A stretch of DNA of 64,000 nt, taken from NCBI RefSeq assembly GCF_014490555.1, contig NZ_CP061032.1, forward strand, positions 1,612,001-1,676,000, given 5' to 3'. Each line of letters starts with the position of its first letter. Position 1 is the stretch's first letter. This DNA is from Corynebacterium lujinxingii. Lineage in GTDB: Bacteria > Actinomycetota > Actinomycetes > Mycobacteriales > Mycobacteriaceae. Positions 18,936 through 27,340 of the stretch are shown here, piece after piece. The translations under genes were made by a program, and so were the position numbers. The notes beneath the pieces are model-generated. The model did not search any database. It saw only the letters and a program-made list of their open reading frames with translations, and was not told the DNA's origin.

Positions 18936-20858
18936 ATGTGCGGCCTTCTTGCCCTGCTGACTGCCCGCGGCGACGCCCCCGAATTCACCGACGCTGTGGG
19001 TCGCTCGCTGCAATGCATGTACCACCGCGGTCCGGATGCCGCGGGCACCTGGAACGACGGCGACGCCGTGTTCGGCTTTAACCGGTTGGCGATCATCGAT
19101 ATCGAGCACTCCCACCAGCCGCTGCGCTGGGGACCGGCCGACAATCCGGAACGCTACGCACTGACCTTTAACGGCGAGATCTACAACTACGTCGAGCTGC
19201 GCGAAGAGCTCCAGGCCGCCGGCTACGCCTTCAACACCGAGGGCGACGGCGAGCCGATTGTGGTCGGCTACCACCACTGGGGCGCGAACGTGGTCGAGCA
19301 CCTTCGCGGCATGTTCGCTTTCGTCATCTGGGACACCGAGACGAGGACGATGTTTGCCGCGCGCGACCAGTTCGGTATCAAGCCGCTGTTTTACGCCACC
19401 ACCGACAAGGGCACTGTGTTCGCCTCCGAGAAGAAGTCGATTCTGGAGATGGCAGACGAGCTCGGTCTAGGCCTGGGCCTTGATCGCCGCGCAATTGAGC
19501 ACTATGTGGATCTGCAGTACGTGCCGGAGCCGGAAAGCTTGCACGAGGAGATCCGCCGCGTGGAGTCCGGCTGCACGGTGACCATCAAGCCGGGCGGCAA
19601 GGTCCACTCCGACCGCTACTTCGAGCCGCATTTCGATTCCCAGCCGGTGCCGAAGGGCAAGGAGCAGGACCTCTACGACAGGATCGCCCGCGCGCTGGAG
19701 GGTTCCGTGGAAAAGCACATGCGTGCCGACGTCACCGTCGGATCCTTTCTCTCCGGCGGCATCGATTCCACCGCGATTGCCGCACTGGCGAAGCGCCACA
19801 ACCCGAATCTTTTGACGTTCACCACCGGTTTCGAGCGCGAGGGGTACTCGGAGGTCGACGTGGCTGCGGAGTCGGCGGAGGCGATCGGTGTGGAGCACAT
19901 CGTGAAGATCGTCTCCCCCGAGGAGTACGCGGACGCGATCCCGAAGATCATGTGGTACCTCGACGACCCGGTCGCAGACCCATCGCTGGTGCCACTGTTT
20001 TTCGTCGCGCAAGAGGCCCGCAAACATGTGAAGGTGGTGCTCTCCGGTGAGGGTGCCGACGAGCTGTTTGGCGGCTACACCATTTACAAAGAACCGCTGT
20101 CGCTCGCGCCCTTTGAGAAGCTGCCGAGCGCGCTGAACAAGGGTCTGAATCGGTTGAGCCGCGTCCTGCCGGATGGCATGAAGGGCAAGAGCCTACTCGA
20201 GCGCGGTACGACCCCGATGGAGGACCGCTACTACGGCAACGCCCGCTCCTTTAACTTCGATCAGCTCCAGCGTGTGCTGCCGTGGGCGAAGCGCGAGTGG
20301 GACCACCGCGAGGTCACAGCGCCGATCTACGCCGCATCCACCGACATGGACCCGGTGGCGCGCATGCAAAACCTCGACCTGTTTACCTGGATGCGCGGCG
20401 ATATTCTGGTCAAGGCCGACAAGATGAACATGGCGAACTCGCTCGAGCTGCGTGTGCCGTTCTTGGACAAGGAGGTCTTCGAGGTCGCCCAGACGATCCC
20501 CTTCGATCAAAAGATCGCGAATGGCACCACCAAGTACGCGCTACGCAAGGCGATGGAGCAGATCGTCCCGCCGCACGTGCTGCACCGCAAGAAGCTGGGC
20601 TTCCCGGTTCCGATGCGCCACTGGCTCGCCGGCGACGAGCTCTTCGGCTGGGCGCAGGACACGATCCGCGAGTCGCTTACCGACGACATCTTTGCCAAGG
20701 ACCAGGTCCTGGAGATGCTCAAGGAGCACCGCGACGGTGTCTCCGACCACTCCCGCCGCCTGTGGACGGTGCTGGCCTTCATGGTCTGGCACGGCATTTT
20801 CGTCGAGCACCGCATCGACCCGCAGATCGAGCACAAGGACTACCCGGTCGAGCTCTAG
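18936..20858 (+). CDS. ltsA: Class II glutamine amidotransferase LtsA (asparagine synthase-like)
   Basis: A 640-residue AsnB-type enzyme. The N-terminal Ntn domain starts MCGLLALL, leaving Cys as nucleophile after Met removal, with RLAIID, NGEIYN and the catalytic RD loop. The C-terminal ATP-pyrophosphatase domain has SGGIDS and GEGADELFGGY. In corynebacteria LtsA amidates the diaminopimelate of peptidoglycan rather than making asparagine; mutants are lysozyme- and temperature-sensitive. The ribosome site AGGAGAGG lies 11 nt upstream. It stands alone, divergent from ctaC, in the conserved position. Confidence 0.93.
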   Translation: MCGLLALLTARGDAPEFTDAVGRSLQCMYHRGPDAAGTWNDGDAVFGFNRLAIIDIEHSHQPLRWGPADNPERYALTFNGEIYNYVELREELQAAGYAFNTEGDGEPIVVGYHHWGANVVEHLRGMFAFVIWDTETRTMFAARDQFGIKPLFYATTDKGTVFASEKKSILEMADELGLGLGLDRRAIEHYVDLQYVPEPESLHEEIRRVESGCTVTIKPGGKVHSDRYFEPHFDSQPVPKGKEQDLYDRIARALEGSVEKHMRADVTVGSFLSGGIDSTAIAALAKRHNPNLLTFTTGFEREGYSEVDVAAESAEAIGVEHIVKIVSPEEYADAIPKIMWYLDDPVADPSLVPLFFVAQEARKHVKVVLSGEGADELFGGYTIYKEPLSLAPFEKLPSALNKGLNRLSRVLPDGMKGKSLLERGTTPMEDRYYGNARSFNFDQLQRVLPWAKREWDHREVTAPIYAASTDMDPVARMQNLDLFTWMRGDILVKADKMNMANSLELRVPFLDKEVFEVAQTIPFDQKIANGTTKYALRKAMEQIVPPHVLHRKKLGFPVPMRHWLAGDELFGWAQDTIRESLTDDIFAKDQVLEMLKEHRDGVSDHSRRLWTVLAFMVWHGIFVEHRIDPQIEHKDYPVEL

Positions 20859-20932
20859 GTAGCGCCTGCACTACCTCAAATGTAGCGCCAGGGGTGTGGT
20901 GCCGCGACCCGTGTGCGGGTTGGATGAGATGC

Positions 20933-21916
20933 ATGTCAACAGCACGCAAAGTTCTCCTCACGGTCGGCGGCCTAATGGTCGCGCTCACTCTCGCAGCGGT
21001 TACCGCCCTGTATGTCTACGGTCCCACTGCCACCGCCATGTACACCGGCACCGCTCGGTTCTTTGGCACGGACACCCCGAAGCGCTACACCTCTACGGTG
21101 CTCGATCTCGCCAGCCAGGGCATCTACGCAGACTCTGCGGAGTTTGCGGAGGCCAGCACCGCTGCTCGAGAAGCCGCGGAGAACGCCGAAACGCTCGACG
21201 ACATCCGTCCCGCACTCAACAAGGCCGTGCAGGCTGCTGGAGGCAAGCACTCCAAACTGTTCGCGCCAGCCACTGGCGACGATGACGAGGTTGCTGAAAC
21301 GAAGACTGTCGGCGTGGCGGTCAGTGGCGGCGTCGCGGTTGCGACGGTGCCAAGAGTGGACCGCCACGCCGACGTTCAGGCCTACGCGGACACCCTCACT
21401 AGCGGCCTGATCCAAGCCCGGGACGATGGGGTTTGCGGAGTTATCGTGGACCTGCGCGGTAACTACGGTGGCGATATGGGCCCAATGCTCGCGGGGCTCT
21501 CACCTCTACTTCCGGACGGTGAGGTGCTCGAATTTGTTACAGCGAGCAGCTCGATGCCGGTCAACGTCAGCGGTAACGCGGTCGACGGCGGAGGGACCGC
21601 CCTGGAAACCGCGGGTGGCAAATGGGACGCGCCGACCGCTGTGCTTGTGGACGAATACACCGCCTCGTCCGGTGAGGCAACGATGTTGTCGTTCCGCGGC
21701 TTGGAGCACTCGCGCAGCTTCGGTGAACCGACGGCCGGCTATGCCTCGGCCAACATGGTTTACGACTTTCCAGACGGTAGCAACCTGATGCTCACCATCG
21801 CGAAGGATCGCGCCCGCACCGGCGAAACGTTCGCGGAGGATCCCATCCGTCCCGATACCGAGGGCGGTGAAGCAGACGCGCTGGCGTGGCTCGCCGAGGA
21901 GCATGGCTGCCGGTAA
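20933..21916 (+). CDS. Membrane-anchored S41-family (tail-specific type) peptidase
   Basis: About 327 residues. The N-terminus has one hydrophobic segment (VLLTVGGLMVALTLAAVTAL), so the enzyme is anchored or exported. The C-terminal two thirds carry the S41 core: GVCGVIVDLRGNYGGDMGPM, then VLVDEYTASSGEATMLSFRG with the nucleophile Ser in TASSGE, and FGEPTAGYASAN. No PDZ domain is evident, as in the tricorn/TSPc subgroup. ATG 20933 and ATG 20924 are equally open; no strong ribosome site decides. It lies between ltsA and erpA and ends in a shared hairpin terminator. Confidence 0.82.
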   Translation: MSTARKVLLTVGGLMVALTLAAVTALYVYGPTATAMYTGTARFFGTDTPKRYTSTVLDLASQGIYADSAEFAEASTAAREAAENAETLDDIRPALNKAVQAAGGKHSKLFAPATGDDDEVAETKTVGVAVSGGVAVATVPRVDRHADVQAYADTLTSGLIQARDDGVCGVIVDLRGNYGGDMGPMLAGLSPLLPDGEVLEFVTASSSMPVNVSGNAVDGGGTALETAGGKWDAPTAVLVDEYTASSGEATMLSFRGLEHSRSFGEPTAGYASANMVYDFPDGSNLMLTIAKDRARTGETFAEDPIRPDTEGGEADALAWLAEEHGCR

Positions 21917-21928
21917 CAAGGCAAGAAG

Positions 21929-21960
21929 AAAGCTCCGCACCGTTGATGGTGCGGAGCTTT
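21929..21960. terminator. Bidirectional terminator between the S41 peptidase gene and erpA
   Basis: A perfect 13-bp stem, AAAGCTCCGCACC (21929-21941) with GGTGCGGAGCTTT (21948-21960), encloses a 6-nt loop. A tracts on one arm and T tracts on the other serve both convergent genes, whose stops lie at 21916 and 21984. Confidence 0.85.
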
Positions 21961-21983
21961 CATCGTCGCTAAGCGAACGGCGC

Positions 21984-22328
21984 TTAGTTGAAGCTGTCGC
22001 CGCAGGCGCAGGCGGAACCAGCGTTCGGGTTGTCGATGGTGAAGCCCTGCTGCTCGATGGTGTCGGCAAAGTCGATGGTGGCGCCCATGAGGTACGGAAC
22101 GCTCATCTTGTCCACGACGAGACGCACGCCGCCAACCTCGTCGGCCTTGTCGCCGTCTAGGTCGCGGTCGTCGAAGTAGAGCTGGTAGCGCAGGCCAGCG
22201 CAGCCACCCGGCTGGACAGCGATACGCAGGGAGAGGTCGTTACGGCCCTCCTGGTCCAGCAGCGCCTTCGCCTTGGCGGCCGCGGCCTCGGTCAGGTTCA
22301 CACCGGTTGCGGAAGTAGGTGCAGTCAT
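21984..22328 (-). CDS. erpA: Iron-sulfur cluster insertion protein ErpA
   Basis: A 114-residue A-type carrier (HesB/IscA family) that delivers [Fe-S] clusters to apo-proteins. The three cluster-binding cysteines are visible: one in PGGCAGLRYQL and two in the C-terminal ACACGDSF. ATG 22328 is preceded by GGAG at a good distance; the longer frame is unsupported. It is convergent with the S41 peptidase and divergent from the DUF3043 gene. Likely clients in this window include the Rieske protein and lipoyl synthase, but this is inference. Confidence 0.93.
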   Translation of the reverse strand: MTAPTSATGVNLTEAAAAKAKALLDQEGRNDLSLRIAVQPGGCAGLRYQLYFDDRDLDGDKADEVGGVRLVVDKMSVPYLMGATIDFADTIEQQGFTIDNPNAGSACACGDSFN

Positions 22329-22466
22329 TGGGTACTCCTTCGTGCTACGCGTTCGAGTGGCGCCCATGCTACGCGCCTACCCATCACGCCCGGTGTAACA
22401 GCTCCGGTGCGCAATGTATTCCCACTGGTTATTGGAATGTCGCGGCAGCCTTGTAGCCTATATGGC

Positions 22467-23177
22467 GTGAAACTTCCCTGGCAGAAAAATGAAGAGGCGG
22501 GCGGCTCGGGCTCGTCGAAAATTGAGCTCCCCGGCCGCGACGATGCACCCGCGGTAGCCGAGCCCGCAGAGAAGCAGTACCCGAAGGGATACACCCCGCC
22601 GAAGGGCCGTCCGACTCCGAAGCGTCTAGACCAGGAGATCAAGCGTGGCGTGGTGCGCGACCCGAACGCCGCCAGCCCCGCGCAGATGCGCCAGCGTGAA
22701 AAAGAGCTGAAGAAGACCATGTCCAAGGAGGAGTGGAAGGCGCACAAGAAGGAGGTCCGCGCCGAAAACCGCGCTCGCAACCGCGAACTGCAGGCGAAGA
22801 TGGACTCCGGCGACGAGCGCTACCTCATGGAGCGCGACAAGGGCGAGGTGCGCCGCTTCGTGCGCGACTGGGTGGATTCCCAGCGCTTCTTCAACAACTA
22901 CGTCATGCCGGTCGCGCTGATCCTGGTCGTCGTGATGTTCCTGGGTACGTGGCTACCGCGTCTGGCTGCTGCCCTTTCCATTGCAACGCTGCTGTTCATC
23001 CTCACGATCTTCATCGAAGGCTTCGTCATCGGTTTCCGCGTCAACCGTCGCGTGCGCCAGAAGTTCCCAGACGCCAAGACCGGCTTCAGCCTGGGCATGT
23101 ACGCGTTCTCGCGCGCGACCCAGCCGCGCAACTGGCGCTCGCCGAAGCCGCAGGTGGCGCTCGGAGAAAAGGTCTAG
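22467..23177 (+). CDS. DUF3043 membrane protein
   Basis: A 236-residue conserved actinobacterial protein. The first 130 residues are highly charged with YPKGYTPPKGRPTPKRLD and a basic stretch, then RRFVRDWVDSQRFFNNYVMP leads into two transmembrane helices (VALILVVVMFLGTW and ALSIATLLFILTIFIEGFVIG). GTG 22467 follows a -10 box TAGCCT (22454-22459) by 7 nt, consistent with leaderless transcription. Its role is unknown. It runs straight into cobT with a 3-bp gap. Confidence 0.82.
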   Translation: MKLPWQKNEEAGGSGSSKIELPGRDDAPAVAEPAEKQYPKGYTPPKGRPTPKRLDQEIKRGVVRDPNAASPAQMRQREKELKKTMSKEEWKAHKKEVRAENRARNRELQAKMDSGDERYLMERDKGEVRRFVRDWVDSQRFFNNYVMPVALILVVVMFLGTWLPRLAAALSIATLLFILTIFIEGFVIGFRVNRRVRQKFPDAKTGFSLGMYAFSRATQPRNWRSPKPQVALGEKV

Positions 23178-23180
23178 GCC

Positions 23181-24149
23181 ATGCGTTTTCCCCCGGTTGA
23201 GCCGCCGAAGCGCGCCCATGCCCGCGCGGTGGCGGATGCGCTCGCTGGCGCCACGAGCGGCGTCGCACTCGGCAGGCTGGGGGCGCTCGGCGCGTGGGTC
23301 GCTTCCGCGCAGGGCCGCGACATGCCGCAGCCGTTCACTCGCGCCCGGTCGATTGTTGTCGCCGGCAACCACGGCATCGCCGCGCGCGGGGTGTCCGCGT
23401 GGACATCTGACGCTGCGGAGGCGCAGGCCGAGCAGCTGCGCCGCGGTGCTGGTCCGGCGAGCGCGGCTGCGCGCGTGTCGGGCGCGAGCATCAGGCTTAT
23501 CGACGACTACTTGGCCACCCCCACCGGCGCCATCGACACCGAGCCGGCGGTCAGCCAGGACGTGTGGGCCGCTGCCCTCGCCGCCGGCGCGGAGATCGCC
23601 GACAGTGAGATCGACGCCGGCGCAGACTTGATTATCCCGGGAGACATCGGGGTGGCGAACACGACTGTCGCCGCCGCCGTGTACGGCACGTTCACCCGCA
23701 CAGAGCCGGTCAACGCAATCGGGCGCGGCTCCGGAATCAACGACGAGGTGTGGAAGGTGAAAGTCGCCGCGATCCGTGACGCGATGTTTCGGGTCCGCGG
23801 CTTTCGCAACGACACAGAGCGTGTCTGCGCGGAATTGTCCGGCCCGGATTTGGCGTGTCTGACCGGCATCATCGCCCAGTCCGCGGCACGTCGCACGCCT
23901 CTGCTCATCGACAGCACCTACGCGGCTGTGGCCGCATACGTCGCCGAGCGCCTGGCCCCCGGCACGAAGGAATGGATCTTGGCGGCGCAGCTCACCGAGG
24001 AACCCGCGCATGCTGGCTGCCTCGAAGCGCTCGGGCTCACACCAGTGCTCACCCTGGATATGAAAACGGGCCAGGGCGCTGGTGCCCTGGCCGCGTTGCC
24101 GCAGTTGAACCTCGCCGCCGAGTTGGTCGGCGAGGCGATGGGAAACTAA
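23181..24149 (+). CDS. cobT: Nicotinate-nucleotide--dimethylbenzimidazole phosphoribosyltransferase-like protein (CobT)
   Basis: A 322-residue CobT-family protein, which activates dimethylbenzimidazole for the lower ligand of cobalamin. Motifs include VVAGNHGIAARGVS, IIPGDIGVANTT and IGRGSGIN. At the C-terminal site where the family normally reads GEGTGA, this protein reads KTGQGAGAL, so Gln stands where I expect the catalytic Glu. It is not beside cobU or cobS. It probably shares an mRNA with the DUF3043 gene, and its TAA overlaps the ilvE stop. Family is clear; full activity is not. Confidence 0.82.
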   Translation: MRFPPVEPPKRAHARAVADALAGATSGVALGRLGALGAWVASAQGRDMPQPFTRARSIVVAGNHGIAARGVSAWTSDAAEAQAEQLRRGAGPASAAARVSGASIRLIDDYLATPTGAIDTEPAVSQDVWAAALAAGAEIADSEIDAGADLIIPGDIGVANTTVAAAVYGTFTRTEPVNAIGRGSGINDEVWKVKVAAIRDAMFRVRGFRNDTERVCAELSGPDLACLTGIIAQSAARRTPLLIDSTYAAVAAYVAERLAPGTKEWILAAQLTEEPAHAGCLEALGLTPVLTLDMKTGQGAGALAALPQLNLAAELVGEAMGN

Positions 24150-25252
24150 GCCTCGATCAGCGTGGTGTTCCAGCCGTGGGTGTCCTCCACGTCACCGGTC
24201 TGGATGCCGCGCAGGCGCTCGCGCATCGCCATGGTGATCTCGCCGGCCTCACCGCCGTTGATGGTGAATTCGCCGTGCTTGCTCAGCACGCGGCCGACCG
24301 GGGTGATCACGGCCGCGGTGCCGCACGCCATGGTCTCGGAGATGGTGCCGTCTTCAGCGCCAGTGCGCCATTCGTCGACAGTGATCTTGCGCTCCTCCAC
24401 CTCGTAGCCCAAGTCCTTGACCACCTGCAGCAACGACTTGCGAGTGATGCCCGGCAGCAGGGAGCCAGTCAGTTCGGGGGTGATGATCTTCGCGGTCTCG
24501 CCCGAGCCTTCGACGAACATGAGGTTCATGCCGCCCATCTCCTCGATGTACTCGCGCTCGCACGCGTCGAGGAATACAACTTGGTCGCAGCCCTTTGCCG
24601 CCGCTTCCTGCTGCGCGATGAGCGATGCGGCGTAGTTACCGGCGAACTTCGCGTCGCCGGTGCCGCCCGGGGCCGCGCGCACGTAGTCCTCGGAGATCCA
24701 GACGCTGACCGGCTTCACCCCACCGGAGAAGTATGCGCCGGCCGGGGAGGCGATGATGTAGAACGAAAAGTTCGACGATGGCTTCACACCCAGCGTCTTT
24801 TCCGTGCCGATCATGAACGGGCGCAGGTACAGCGAAGCTTCGCCGCCCGCCTCGGGGACCCACTTTTCGTCGATGGCCACGATCTGGCGCACCGCTTCCA
24901 AAAACAGTTCCTCCGGCAGCTCCGGCATCGCCATGCGCTTGGCGGAGTTGTTCAGGCGCTTCGCGTTCTGCTCGGGGCGAAACGCGGTGATCCGGCCGTC
25001 GGCGTGGCGGTAGGCCTTGAGCCCCTCGAAGATGGCCTGGCCGTAGTGGAAGACGTTGGACGCCGGGTCGAGCGAGATCGGCTCGTAGGCGCGGACCTGC
25101 GGATTGTGCCAGCCGTCCTCCTCGTTCCACTCGATGGAGACCATGTGGTCGGTGAACTCCTGGCCGAACGCGGGGTCTTTCAGGATCTGCTCGCGTTCCG
25201 CGTCGGACGCAGGGTTTTCGGACGGGGTAATTGCAAATTCGAGGTTAGCCAT
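24146..25252 (-). CDS. ilvE: Branched-chain-amino-acid aminotransferase
   Basis: A 368-residue fold-type IV PLP aminotransferase for the last step of Leu, Ile and Val synthesis. Motifs are FHYGQAIFEGLKAYR near the N-terminus, the PLP lysine in GDAKFAGNYAAS, and the C-terminal ACGTAAVITPVG. Length matches the eukaryote-like/actinobacterial IlvE group. ATG 25252 has a -10 box TAACGT (25265-25260) 7 nt upstream, so the mRNA is probably leaderless. It ends in a 4-bp stop overlap (CTAA) with cobT and diverges from pepA. Confidence 0.95.
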   Translation of the reverse strand: MANLEFAITPSENPASDAEREQILKDPAFGQEFTDHMVSIEWNEEDGWHNPQVRAYEPISLDPASNVFHYGQAIFEGLKAYRHADGRITAFRPEQNAKRLNNSAKRMAMPELPEELFLEAVRQIVAIDEKWVPEAGGEASLYLRPFMIGTEKTLGVKPSSNFSFYIIASPAGAYFSGGVKPVSVWISEDYVRAAPGGTGDAKFAGNYAASLIAQQEAAAKGCDQVVFLDACEREYIEEMGGMNLMFVEGSGETAKIITPELTGSLLPGITRKSLLQVVKDLGYEVEERKITVDEWRTGAEDGTISETMACGTAAVITPVGRVLSKHGEFTINGGEAGEITMAMRERLRGIQTGDVEDTHGWNTTLIEA

Positions 25253-25325
25253 GTGGTCCACGTTACTCGGTGTCTATGTACCCTCGGTAGACAATCCTGT
25301 CCGTTTCGCCAGAAAGGTGTTGTTT

Positions 25326-26807
25326 ATGTCGTTCGATGTCTCGCTTCCCGCCCGCGGCACGACCGTCCGCGCGGTCACCGGTTCCGCCCCTGCCGGAGCT
25401 GCGGCGTTGGTGCCGGTCGCTTCCGGTGAGGACGGAATCGAGGTGCCGGTGACTCAACTTGCACCGCAAGGTCTTCTGGAGGCGCTCGTCGCTGTCGGCG
25501 CGAAGGGCACCACGGGTGAGGTGACGCGCGTGCTTGTCGACGACACCCTCGTCATCACGTTCGGCCTCGGCGACGCCGCCGACATCGACGACGAGGCCGT
25601 ACGCCGCGCCGTCGGCAACGCCACCCGCACGCTCAACGGCCTGGACAAGGCCACGATCTCCACGGAGTTCGGCGTCCGCCCGGTTGTCGAGGGGCTGCTG
25701 CTCGGCGGCTACGTCTACAACGGCCTGAAGTCTGCCGGCGCCACGCTTGATGATGACAACACCGACGCCGAGCTGCCCCAAACCACCGAAGTCACCGTGG
25801 TCGGCGCCGACGAAACTGAGTTCGAGCAGGCTGTGGCGATCGCCGAGTCCGTCAATCTCGCCCGCGACTTGGTCAACACCCCGGCGAACTTCCTCTACCC
25901 CGAGACCTACGCCGCGGTAATGGGCGAGGTTGCTAAGACCGCGGGCCTGGACATCGAGGTGCTCGACGAAAACGCACTCGAGGAGCAGGGCTTCGGCGGC
26001 ATTCTTACGGTCGGCCGCGGGTCGTCGAGAAGCCCGCGCCTGGTCCACCTCACCTGGGCGCCCGAGGGTGCGACGAAGAAGGTCGCGCTCGTGGGCAAGG
26101 GCATCACCTTCGACACCGGCGGCATCTCGCTCAAGCCAGGCTCCGGCATGGAGGACATGATCTCCGACATGGGCGGCTCCGCAGCGCAGCTCGGCGCCAT
26201 CGCCGCCGCCGCGCGCCTCAACCTGCCAGCGCGTATCGACGCCTGGCTGCCCCTGGCCGAGAACATGCCCTCCGGCACCGCTACCCGCCCGGGCGATGTG
26301 ATCACGCACTACGGCGGCATCACCTCCGAGGTGATCAACACCGACGCGGAGGGTCGCCTAGTGCTTGCAGACGCCATCGCCCGCGCCTGCGAGGACAACC
26401 CCGACTACCTCGTTGAAACCGCCACCTTGACCGGCGCGCAGCTGGTCGCCCTGGGCAACCGCACCGCCGGCGTGATGGGTTCCGACGAGCTGCGCGACCT
26501 CGTGGCCGAGGCCGGCCGCGGCGTCGGCGAACAGGCCTGGGCCATGCCGCTGCTCGAGGAGCAGGAAGATGAGCTCAAGTCCCCCATCGCCGACATCCGC
26601 AACACCCATAACGCGCGAACCGGCGGCATGCTCTTCGCCGGGCTCTACCTGTCCCGCTTCATCCCGGAAGACGTCGAGTGGACCCACATCGATGTCGCTG
26701 GGCCTGCTTGGAACGGCGGCGGTGCCTGGGGCTACACCCCGAAGCGCGCCACCGGTGCCCCGGTGCGCACCATCGTCGAGACGCTGCAGCAGGTGGCAGC
26801 GAAGTAG
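25326..26807 (+). CDS. pepA: Leucyl aminopeptidase (M17)
   Basis: A 493-residue cytosolic M17 aminopeptidase with two catalytic metals. The metal-binding/catalytic region reads GKGITFDTGGISLKPGSGME and the family signature NTDAEGRLVLAD is present. The N-terminal third is the variable non-catalytic domain. ATG 25326 follows AGAAAGG. It diverges from ilvE, the gene pair seen in C. glutamicum. Confidence 0.95.
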   Translation: MSFDVSLPARGTTVRAVTGSAPAGAAALVPVASGEDGIEVPVTQLAPQGLLEALVAVGAKGTTGEVTRVLVDDTLVITFGLGDAADIDDEAVRRAVGNATRTLNGLDKATISTEFGVRPVVEGLLLGGYVYNGLKSAGATLDDDNTDAELPQTTEVTVVGADETEFEQAVAIAESVNLARDLVNTPANFLYPETYAAVMGEVAKTAGLDIEVLDENALEEQGFGGILTVGRGSSRSPRLVHLTWAPEGATKKVALVGKGITFDTGGISLKPGSGMEDMISDMGGSAAQLGAIAAAARLNLPARIDAWLPLAENMPSGTATRPGDVITHYGGITSEVINTDAEGRLVLADAIARACEDNPDYLVETATLTGAQLVALGNRTAGVMGSDELRDLVAEAGRGVGEQAWAMPLLEEQEDELKSPIADIRNTHNARTGGMLFAGLYLSRFIPEDVEWTHIDVAGPAWNGGGAWGYTPKRATGAPVRTIVETLQQVAAK

Positions 26808-26822
26808 GGGCGCACCTACAGA

Positions 26823-27218
26823 CTAGGAGTACGGGTTTTCGCCGCGGTCGAACTTGGCGCGGCGTTCGCGCTGCTCTTCCCGTTTGCGCAGGATGCGCTC
26901 CTGCTCCATCTTCTTGCGCATGCGGTCGGGGTAGCCTGTCTCCTCGACGTCGTAGAGCATGATACCCAAGTCGTTAGCGACGATGTCGATGCCTTTCGGC
27001 CCGCCGATGCGACGTCGGGTGTAGTTTCCCTGCTCGTCGACAAGCACGACCGACATCTCGTTGACCATCGTTTCGGGCTCAACAAAGCCCTCCACAAACG
27101 CCCTGCCAGCTACCCATTCGCGCAGGTATTGTGCGTCGTCAGGGCGGATAGTTTCACCCGGGGCCCGCGGCGGTTTGAACGTCGTGGATTTCTTGCCTTT
27201 GCCGAACAGGTTGAACAC
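26823..27218 (-). CDS. Conserved corynebacterial protein of unknown function
   Basis: About 131 residues, with no transmembrane segment or signal peptide. It has a lysine-rich N-terminus (GKGKKSTTFKPP), a central DAQYLREWVAGRAFVEGFVE, and a strongly charged C-terminus (KKMEQERILRKREEQRERR). GTG 27218 is preferred because TATGAT (27231-27226) ends 7 nt upstream, the leaderless spacing used widely here; ATG 27230 is the longer alternative. It sits between pepA (convergent) and sucB (divergent), a position kept in C. glutamicum. I do not recognise its function. Confidence 0.75.
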   Translation of the reverse strand: MFNLFGKGKKSTTFKPPRAPGETIRPDDAQYLREWVAGRAFVEGFVEPETMVNEMSVVLVDEQGNYTRRRIGGPKGIDIVANDLGIMLYDVEETGYPDRMRKKMEQERILRKREEQRERRAKFDRGENPYS

Positions 27219-27340
27219 GTTGCACATCATACGGGGCTGGTCGAGAAACTTAGGTCACCCCTTGGCCCACGAGAGTGGCTCGCAACAGGTACGCTCTATT
27301 GCGTATAGCTTCCAACGTTTCGATGAGGAGACTTTAAAAC

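Noticed and set aside
20282..20932. N-terminal extension of the S41 peptidase frame
   Set aside because: It lies inside ltsA in another frame and has no hydrophobic or catalytic feature; starts at 20924 or 20933 give the membrane anchor directly.
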